From Chitinophagales bacterium (GTDB taxonomy: Bacteria; Bacteroidota; Bacteroidia; Chitinophagales; UBA2359): a stretch of DNA of 8,007 bases. Positions within the stretch are counted from its first letter, which is position 1. Each line of letters opens with the position of its first letter. The position numbers and the translations under genes were made by a program. Below the pieces are notes generated by a model. It was not told the DNA's origin. It worked only from the letters and a program-made list of their open reading frames with translations, and ran no database searches. The stretch spans positions 1-8,007 of the forward strand of contig JAHDDN010000241.1 in the NCBI GenBank assembly GCA_020629335.1, written 5' to 3'. Of the stretch, positions 1 through 7,800 are shown piece by piece.

Positions 1-2985
1 CATCTCATCATCATAAGTAATTGAAGTATAAATATCCCCCTCTCGATGATACTTTATAATATTTAAAAAATCATCATATTCATCAATGAGCATTTTATTA
101 GCTGTCGTTTCATTTTCATAGGAAGTAAGTAACCATATTCCTTCATTTAATGAAGGCTCTATAGCACTTGATAATAAATTATTTCCATATTCATAATTTT
201 CTATTTTAGAAATAGAGCCTAATTGCTCTACTCTTGTAGGGTAATTATGCATATGCAAATCCGCCATTTCATCTATGCTGTCACAGGAGTAAGTATACTT
301 GAATTCAAGACTCTCACCATTAACTATAGACATTTTCTTACCCATTAATAAGTAAGGGTAATCTGATCTATATGCAAAATTAGTACGAACAATCATTGGA
401 TTCTCTCCATTTTCATCGTAAGTTATTTCTTCTGTTCCAACTAAGTCAATTCTATCAGAAAAAAACTGATAATATCCCACTACAAAATTATTCCCGACTA
501 CACTATTGCCTTGAACCTCGCAACCACTATGTAATTTAGCAATTGTTAAGCCTATAGACTCATTCAAATTAGTTATATCATAAGTATTCTGAGTTTCTTT
601 AAGTAATGTTCCATCTTCCTTATATACTTTTGAATTTTCTAACTGGCCTCTTAAGTGTGATTTACTACTGATAGGAGGAAAGGGATGGTCGTATACAATA
701 TAGTCAATCGGCTCTGTTTTAAAGGTGTCGATTATCTTTCCATTTCCTACTTCATACTCGGTAACCTCCTTATAGCCAATATGAGATCCTCCACCTCCAA
801 GTATATTATTTGATCTTAACATAAGCATCTCACAGGTATGATATATACATGCATATAAGCCACTGTATGCACCTACACTTTTAGGTACATTGTAGTCATA
901 CCTTATATCGTTATACAATTTCCCACTTGAATTATTGGGATAGATACAGTCATTCAATTTATAATCATAATAGGTCGTCATATTATTAGCAGAATCCATT
1001 CCATCATAATAAGTTATATTGTTTACTCTTACTCCCCCAGTTTTTTCATACACGATATCAGAAATTTTAACAGCTTCATTTGATACATAACTTACATCTA
1101 AGTCTGCATAACCACAACTTCCTGTTGCATAAACTTCAAAAACTAATTCATCTCCAGCTTCAACATTAAAGCTCAATTCACCAGTAATAGTTGGTAAGGA
1201 ATCAGGGTTTCCCGATCCTGGCACACCATAATGTTCATTGAGTATTATGTTATCAGGATCATTAGCATAATATGCTAAAACAGATATAGCCTCTTCATCA
1301 TACCATTCAATTATTTGGTTACAATAACCCTCAGTTTCATCTAAATAAGGATAGAAAGTATAATCAATAGTAATTTCTTGATCAACATTAAAGATAATAC
1401 TCTCATTATCTGTCTCCTCACCAGCATAATAAGAACTAGCCTCCAGCTCTACTGTTTCATCTACCAACTCATACATGATATCATCACAATCTAGTAATTT
1501 GCTATAAGTGTGAGATTCATAATCAAAAATGACACTACCTCCTGTAGGATATGAAATTCTATTTAACATTCCATAGTCAGCAACATTTTCATTGACTTCT
1601 CTATTGGCACCTCCTCCCCAAGTTTCAGTTTCATATTCTGATGTTGTATTTCCTAAAACTGTAAGTTCGACATCTGGAATAGCTGAACCATTAAAATCAT
1701 TTGCTGATGCTCCATTAAAAAAACCCCAATGATCTATTTGATAAGAATCTTTACATGGTAAATACTCCCTATTGATATAGGAGAATTCATGTGGGTTCAT
1801 AGCAGTACCGTCTGATCCGAATTCTTGAACACTATTTAAAAACAACCTATTACATGAATACTCATCTGTGGAATTACTACTAACTACTTCTGAAGTAAAA
1901 GAATAAGACTTCACTTTTGTTCCATTAACACTAATATTAATTTCACTCAACTTCTTTGCATTCATTAAATCACTTCTTACACCATCAGCGAAATCAAATT
2001 TAACAAAAGTATTAGTTGCTGTGCTTTCAATCGATTTTAAATAAACAGCTTTAACCGTTCTTTTATAATTTGAATAACTGTGCGAATATTCAAACACACC
2101 ATCACAATTTAGCCCAGGATACGGCAAAGTCATTGATTCACTTCCATTATAGTTATAAAAGACTTTATCTTCAGGTTGATTTTTTTGATAAGTAAAAATA
2201 ATTTTGTCTTGATTTAAGGCGCCATTATTAGGAGCAATTATCTCTGTCAGAAACCAACTTGAAACATATTCTTCTGTAATTGAAGACTGCGCATTATCTC
2301 CTGCTACGACACTGGTTCCACCTGAGTACTCTTTTTCTTCAAATATGTATTGGGTTCCGTCTTCTGTCCAGGCGATAAAGCTATCAATTCCATATGTTCC
2401 TCCTACCCGCTCTATTTTAAGATTTTGATGTGGAGTAATAAAAGTATACACACTATCTTTATCTAAAGTAAATGTACCACTATAACCATTAAAATTAAAT
2501 TGAAAAAGATCCGGCATAGCATCCCTATTACCTAAAGCGATTTCATTATGATCATTATAATCTAAATTAGTTGGCCAATTATAAAGTCCATCTGGATTAT
2601 CAGGAAAATACATCTCATTGTTAAGATAACCGACACTACTTCTATCATCAGGTATTCCCTGAACGGTTCTCGTAATCATGCCTCCTGCATTTAAAGCCCA
2701 ACCAAGACCAACCCAGCTTGCTTCTTCAGCGACACGCACACCAGACGCATGATAACTAAGTTTCATTGGAACACTAATATTCTTTCCTTTTACAGTATAA
2801 AGAGGAATATCAATACCTGGAGTTCCTGTAAACTTACTGACTGGCACATTCGCCACTTTCGCTAAGGCAGCGGCCTCTGGTGAAGGGGGTATGATATTAC
2901 TGACCATTTCGATCTGCCCCCACAAACTAATCTCTGTACAAAAAAACAGGATTAGTAATAAATAAAATTTGTTACTCATTTTCAT
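1..2985 (-). CDS. RHS/YD-repeat-like exported protein, N-terminal 995 residues (3' end beyond left edge)
   Basis: The frame is open without a stop from the ATG at 2983-2985 to the window edge, giving 995 codons; the C-terminus is missing. Residues 1-24 form a signal peptide with a hydrophobic core and a likely cut at SLWG|Q. Residues 45-115 carry the opening typical of Bacteroidota RHS-like proteins: SKFTGTPGIDIPLYTVKGK, LSYHASGVRV, then EEASWVGLGWALNAGG. Later family-like blocks are IDHWGFFNG (417-425), ISYPTGGSVIFDYE (477-490), TGGVRVNNITYYDG (650-663), GGSHIGYKEVTEYE (732-745), RGQLENSKVYKEDG (779-792) and YDENG (856-860). YD-like strands begin near residue 940 and run off the edge. Residues 500-640 look like an inserted beta-sandwich. 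RHS proteins form large shells that often end in a variable C-terminal domain, sometimes a toxin; none is visible here. A second ATG at 2977-2979 is an alternative start. The family call is firm, the function unknown. Confidence 0.85.
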   Translation of the reverse strand, partial: MKMSNKFYLLLILFFCTEISLWGQIEMVSNIIPPSPEAAALAKVANVPVSKFTGTPGIDIPLYTVKGKNISVPMKLSYHASGVRVAEEASWVGLGWALNAGGMITRTVQGIPDDRSSVGYLNNEMYFPDNPDGLYNWPTNLDYNDHNEIALGNRDAMPDLFQFNFNGYSGTFTLDKDSVYTFITPHQNLKIERVGGTYGIDSFIAWTEDGTQYIFEEKEYSGGTSVVAGDNAQSSITEEYVSSWFLTEIIAPNNGALNQDKIIFTYQKNQPEDKVFYNYNGSESMTLPYPGLNCDGVFEYSHSYSNYKRTVKAVYLKSIESTATNTFVKFDFADGVRSDLMNAKKLSEINISVNGTKVKSYSFTSEVVSSNSTDEYSCNRLFLNSVQEFGSDGTAMNPHEFSYINREYLPCKDSYQIDHWGFFNGASANDFNGSAIPDVELTVLGNTTSEYETETWGGGANREVNENVADYGMLNRISYPTGGSVIFDYESHTYSKLLDCDDIMYELVDETVELEASSYYAGEETDNESIIFNVDQEITIDYTFYPYLDETEGYCNQIIEWYDEEAISVLAYYANDPDNIILNEHYGVPGSGNPDSLPTITGELSFNVEAGDELVFEVYATGSCGYADLDVSYVSNEAVKISDIVYEKTGGVRVNNITYYDGMDSANNMTTYYDYKLNDCIYPNNSSGKLYNDIRYDYNVPKSVGAYSGLYACIYHTCEMLMLRSNNILGGGGSHIGYKEVTEYEVGNGKIIDTFKTEPIDYIVYDHPFPPISSKSHLRGQLENSKVYKEDGTLLKETQNTYDITNLNESIGLTIAKLHSGCEVQGNSVVGNNFVVGYYQFFSDRIDLVGTEEITYDENGENPMIVRTNFAYRSDYPYLLMGKKMSIVNGESLEFKYTYSCDSIDEMADLHMHNYPTRVEQLGSISKIENYEYGNNLLSSAIEPSLNEGIWLLTSYENETTANKMLIDEYDDFLNIIKYHREGDIYTSITYDDEM

Positions 2986-3007
2986 GGTTTAAAAATTTAA
3001 GGTTTAA
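2986..3007 (-). repeat. Short direct repeat TTAAACC in the leader of the RHS-like gene
   Basis: Read on the minus strand, TTAAACC occurs at 3001-3007 and again at 2986-2992, directly against the ATG at 2985; the two copies are 15 bases apart. The stretch is A/T-rich and has no Shine-Dalgarno-like sequence, as is usual in Bacteroidota. It could be a binding site or chance in AT-rich DNA. Confidence 0.2.
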
Positions 3008-3068
3008 CAATTAATATTACTCAATTTGGGTTTTTATTTATCTTATTTTTGGACATAGCAAGCCCATT

Positions 3069-3095
3069 ACCTTTAGTGGGTTAAACGCTAAAGGT
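3069..3095 (-). terminator. Stem-loop between the propeller/PKD gene and the RHS-like gene; possible weak terminator
   Basis: A perfect 8-bp inverted repeat, ACCTTTAG and CTAAAGGT, encloses an 11-nt loop. On the minus strand it begins 27 nt after the TGA stop of the upstream gene. No T-run follows it on either strand, so it is not a classical intrinsic terminator. It could be a 3'-end stabilising hairpin, a partial attenuator or chance. The inverted repeat is seen directly; the role is inferred. Confidence 0.35.
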
Positions 3096-3122
3096 TAATT
3101 AGAATAGGCTAATTTCATTTCA

Positions 3123-4847
3123 TCAATGCTGTACTATTACTCGCTGGGTCATACTTCTATTTTCACTATATAGTCTGAGTAGGTAAAGGCCATTGCTTAA
3201 GAATGAGCTTGGAATACTATTTTTCTCCTCCCCTATTTCACCTGCTCGAATAAGCACTCCATTGGAATTAAATAATTCATATCCATAGACTGCATTGTCT
3301 GCCGCTTTAATAGTAATTTCTTTATCCGCTGGATTGGGATAAACCAGCACTTCTTCTTTTTCTAATGAGGATGCTATATTAGTTATCGTATTGATCGTTT
3401 TAGTGTAAACAGAGGTATCATTACAAACTACCGCTCTTAGACTTACATCATAAATATCTAAACTCGCATACTCATGAACTGGATGAGTTTCTGTTGAGCT
3501 GGTGCCATCTCCAAAATCCCATAGATAATGACCGCCATCTATACTATCAGGATAAACATACTGACTCAAATTCGTAAAGCTCGCTACTAAGCTATCTAAG
3601 CCTACTTCATAATCTGCTTCGGGTGTCGTCAATAAGCCCATGCAGTTGGTCTTAATCATATACATATAGGCAGTATCAACCCCCAAACTATCTTGACGCC
3701 CCACCATCGCAAAGCCTCCATCGGGAGAAATTGTCATATCATAAGCGTAATCCGATAGACTACCGCCATAGTAGCGTCGCCACAATAAAGAGGGTTCTCC
3801 ATTCACCACATCCACCTTAGCTATCCCTACATCTGCTTCACCACTTGGAAAAATATGGGTACCACAAGCCACAAAGCTACTATCGGCTAATTGGACAAGC
3901 CCCCATACTGCTGAGTCATTTAAAACTTCTATATCCCACTCCATATTCAAATCGGAATCAAACTTAAGGATCAGGCCTTCGCCACTATAGTCTGAAATAG
4001 GAGGATATGCTGATTCTCGCCTATGAAAAGCCATTGCGATCCCTCCATCATGAGTAGCTACCATATTATAGGGCGTATCATTTTCTCCATAGTCAATGAT
4101 ATTTTCACTAATGACACTACCATCTTCTCCATCTATTTTCATTAATACCGCATCTGCTTCCCCAATTGAATAGGGACTAAAATTAATCCAAATAGCCAAA
4201 ATAAAATTACCATCTGAGGTAGGTACAATTGCTGTAATTTGGTTCGAGTCAACATTGTATTGAGGATAAGACATCTCAAACAGCTTATTTTCATCTTCAT
4301 CAAGACGAACAATATACGGATATCTCTCTTCGTTTATCTTAACTAAGCCTCCGATTATAAAGCCATTATCAATGGTTGGAGCGACACTCCAAGCATTACT
4401 AAAATGATCATCTATCGTCAAAGTATAAAATGATAGACTATCGCATTCTTCATCGACTATTAATAAGCTTCCATAAAAAAAATACTCTTCTTGCTGAGGC
4501 ACTGTTTCATAACGACCTACAATCGCATAATTATTACTATTGCCCTTACAAGCTTCTGTTGCCACCAAATCAATATTTAGTCCACTATTATCCTCATATT
4601 TATAATCCTTCAATTCAGTAATATTACCTTGCAAGTCCATATTACAGACTTGAGTATGCCACACATTATCACTACCATAGATAGTTGCATTTACAATCTT
4701 GAAGGTATTATCTTCATTTAATAGTATCTTCATACCATTATTATTAGCCGCATTCAAAGTATAAGTCTTTTCAAAGTACTTTTCTTGACCAAAAGTCATG
4801 CTATTGAATACACTTAGTATTAGTATTATTAAAGTATTTCTTTTCAT
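3123..4847 (-). CDS. Secreted propeller-like repeat protein with PKD domain and T9SS sorting domain
   Basis: Complete at 574 residues. The ATG at 4845-4847 opens a clear signal peptide (residues 1-20, likely cut at MTFG|Q), which supports this start; no Shine-Dalgarno sequence is present. Residues 40-390 hold about seven spaced copies of a DGGFxxxG-like strand, centred near residues 49, 107, 163, 215, 270, 325 and 379, with periods of 52-58 residues; clear ones are TIDNGFIIGG and SPDGGFAMVGRQDS. This suggests a seven-bladed beta-propeller. A PKD domain follows (about 409-490) with WDFGDGTSS at 443-451 and HPVHEY at 455-460. The end (about 498-574) has YPNPA at 503-507 and NGLYLLRLYS, matching type A T9SS C-terminal domains that direct export and surface attachment. 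The protein should therefore cross the inner membrane by Sec and the outer membrane by T9SS. No catalytic residues are recognised, so a binding or adhesive role is inferred only. It lies 17 nt after the RCC1 gene, probably in one transcript. Confidence 0.9.
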   Translation of the reverse strand: MKRNTLIILILSVFNSMTFGQEKYFEKTYTLNAANNNGMKILLNEDNTFKIVNATIYGSDNVWHTQVCNMDLQGNITELKDYKYEDNSGLNIDLVATEACKGNSNNYAIVGRYETVPQQEEYFFYGSLLIVDEECDSLSFYTLTIDDHFSNAWSVAPTIDNGFIIGGLVKINEERYPYIVRLDEDENKLFEMSYPQYNVDSNQITAIVPTSDGNFILAIWINFSPYSIGEADAVLMKIDGEDGSVISENIIDYGENDTPYNMVATHDGGIAMAFHRRESAYPPISDYSGEGLILKFDSDLNMEWDIEVLNDSAVWGLVQLADSSFVACGTHIFPSGEADVGIAKVDVVNGEPSLLWRRYYGGSLSDYAYDMTISPDGGFAMVGRQDSLGVDTAYMYMIKTNCMGLLTTPEADYEVGLDSLVASFTNLSQYVYPDSIDGGHYLWDFGDGTSSTETHPVHEYASLDIYDVSLRAVVCNDTSVYTKTINTITNIASSLEKEEVLVYPNPADKEITIKAADNAVYGYELFNSNGVLIRAGEIGEEKNSIPSSFLSNGLYLLRLYSENRSMTQRVIVQH

Positions 4848-4858
4848 TAGTGATTAAT

Positions 4859-4867
4859 TTATCATTA
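4859..4867 (-). other. Three consecutive in-frame stop codons ending the RCC1/beta-helix gene
   Basis: The minus strand reads TAA TGA TAA in the frame of the RCC1/beta-helix gene. A fourth in-frame TAA (4847-4849) overlaps the ATG of the next gene as TAATG. The 17-nt gap has no Shine-Dalgarno sequence. The redundancy blocks readthrough fusion of the two secreted proteins, though AT-rich DNA makes such runs fairly likely by chance. Confidence 0.6.
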
Positions 4868-7800
4868 TTCAGTGATAACTATCTTGCCTTTTTCAAGGCT
4901 TTCTCCTTCTAAATCTATATGATAGTAATAAATGCCAGAAGCCAAAGCTGAAACCGATATCCCTTTAGTACCACTATCCTTAATAAACTGCCTATACATC
5001 AATCTCCCTTGTAAATCATATAAAACAAGTTCGACTGTCTCATTAGTATCTAAGTAAATATCTACAAATAGTTTATCTTTGGCTGGATTAGGATAAAGCA
5101 AACTCACTCTTGTATTTTGATCTTCTTGCCCCTTAAAGATAACATTTAATTCATCATCTATAGCATCACTTAAAAAGTCTGGTAATGGAGGTAGCTCTAT
5201 TGGAAATTCCTCTCCATAAGCTAAATATAATATTGTTTGTGCATCATACTTAGCTCCACTTGTGCTGCTGGCCATTTCACGTATCATCATTTCTTCGGCG
5301 GCATTCATTTCCCAGAGTGCTCGGCCTTCCTGACAAACATTTTTGTAAAGAGAATAGATATTATAAATGTTCATCTCCTCTTCCGATAACTGATCCATTC
5401 CATCCAGTAATGACTCGGCCTCTGTATACTGTCCTTGCTCAATATAGTGCGGGATCAACATTCTATTGATTCGCTCATGATCGATGCTCTCTAATAAAGA
5501 GATGGCCGATGATTCATCATCATTTCGTACATAATGACGAGTCTTTTTTATCGTCTCTTTGATGATATCTTCTTCATTATCTAAAGCCTCTATATCCCCA
5601 TCATCCATAATTCCACTGTAACTGCAATTCAGATCATACTCCGAAGCAGAAGGACAAATTTCAACAATAACCAAATTGGGATAATTAACAGTCGGTATAA
5701 AGGCTGATCCAGCTCTGGTAAAATAAGTGAAAGGTGTATCCACAAAAGATAATACTTCCCCAAAACTACTAGAGAAATCAAAAGTATTATCGGCTACCTT
5801 TGCTTCAAAAAAATTACAATTCCCCTGATTGGATAATATCCCCTCTTGAATAGGTGATGCTTGTGTATCGTCTTGTACTACAATAGCTGCTAAATAATCG
5901 CTAAAATCATTACAGGATATTTGGACATCTGGAAAATTTAAGCCTAAAGACCAAACCCCTATCTTGGCATTACTAAAATTATTCGAACTCAAATAACTCA
6001 CTGGACTGATATTATTTAATAATATAGCGCCTAATGCTAGATTATTTATATCATTATACTGCACTTCAAAAGCACATGCCCTTAGAAAAAGACCAATCGT
6101 TTTAAAGCTATTCAAATTAGTACTAACATTAATCATATTTTCTTCTATCATCAAGCCTCCTACTCCACAGGCTTGAATTGCGATATCACTTCCTTCTATA
6201 CTATTCTCTATAATCCTAATGCTATCATCTAAGGGATTTCCTAAACCATTAAAAACCGATACTCCTGTTTTACATTCCTCAAAAACGTTATTGTATATTT
6301 TAATGTCGGTCACTTCTACTGCTCGAATGCCATATTTATGATTTATAAATGAATTTGTTCCATCATTCCCATTTCCAATCTGCAAATAATCATAGTGCTT
6401 AAGCATAATACCCACTTCGCTCTTTTGAGTATTAGCACCTATTTCCGAAAAAGGAAAAGGAAGCTCATCAGTGAGAAATTTACAAGCGTCAATTTCACAA
6501 ACAAAAGCTGGAGAATCAATATTCTTATTCACATACCAACTCAAATTGATCCCTTGGAAACAATTCTCAAGGGTCAACTCTTGAAGAGTCCTTACCACTC
6601 CTCCAGCAGTTTGATGCGCTAAAGGACTATTCACATACTCCTGCAAATATACAGAAGTAAGAGTTGGGAAGCCCGCTGTCGGGGATAAATCTGCTAAGGA
6701 AAATAAATTAAGCGCATCAATATCCATCAACGGTAGCTTCATCCCTGTCAAGCCGATTATGGCATCCTGGATAATAGTCGTATAATGATTATAAAATACA
6801 CCATAATTAAAATTGCTTGGGCCATCCTCCCCTCTTAAGATACCTTCTCCTGGACCTTCTACTTGAATACCCTGCCAAACCGTACTACAAATCCCTCCGA
6901 GAACTGTCGGTTGACCTTGATAAGTTGTTGTTGCTAAGGTCCCCCCTTTCTCTATTAATATTCGACAATCTGGGGCAAAACTAATTTCCATTCCTTCTAT
7001 ATTCAAGCTAACGCCTGATGGAATAACTAAATCAACATCCATATAAATAGGCTCCCCTGGAAATACTAAACTTGACGATACAAAGGGGTTAGATGTAAAT
7101 GTCCATTCTCCACTCGACTGAACGATATAAGCTGGTCGATCATCTACTGTCCCAACCCCAGCTAAAGAGCTAGTTGTTGGCTCTACCGTAAATGCAATCT
7201 CTTCTATACAAGGAATCGTATCTATAGGTTCTTCTGGACACTCTAAAGCTCCTGCGAAACAAATATCTAAAGGCGTTTGAAAATCACAAAACGAGCTAGT
7301 ATTTCCAATTCCTAATTGACCTGCGGAATTGTCTCCCCACACCTTCACCCCTCCATCTGATTGAATAGCAAAGACATTATTCCCTGTTGGACGATAGGCT
7401 AAAGATACAACATCGGCTATTTCTGGCCCTACTATAGGCACATTGGAAGAAGACAAATCACAAACGCCAAAATTACTACCATCTCCACCATTTGATCCCC
7501 AAACCATTATATTACCATCTTCCAATAAGGCATTCGCAAAATCATAACCTGTTGCTATATCTTTTACTCCTATCAATCCAAGTACTGCTGTTGGGGTACT
7601 TACAAAAGCCGATGAACTTCCAATTCCTAATTCACCTGCGGTATTACTACCCCAAGATTTTACCGCTAAATCTGAAGAATGAATCGCATATGCTTGGCTC
7701 GCACCAGCTTCGATATTCGTTACCTCACTTAAATTTGATACACTTAATGGATAAGGATGGGGATCAGCATCATTTGTACCAATTCCCAATTCGCCATCAT

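Noticed and set aside
2938..2940. Cys16 of the RHS-like protein as a lipoprotein attachment residue
   Set aside because: The preceding residues LFF do not fit a lipobox, and a better signal peptidase I site, SLWG|Q, lies nine residues on.
2992..3024. Possible promoter for the RHS-like gene: TTG at 3022-3024, 22 nt, then TAAATTTT at 2992-2999 (minus strand)
   Set aside because: The -7 box lacks the final G, the spacer is slightly long, and transcription would start almost on the ATG, leaving no leader. In DNA this AT-rich the match is weak.
4430..4621. Plus-strand open frame of 63 codons
   Set aside because: It is antisense to the complete propeller/PKD gene and has no recognisable domain or start signal.
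5260..5469. Plus-strand open frame of 69 codons
   Set aside because: It is antisense to the helical part of the RCC1/beta-helix gene, with no recognisable domain.
6395..6622. Plus-strand open frame of 75 codons
   Set aside because: It is antisense to the beta-helix part of the same gene, with no support of its own.
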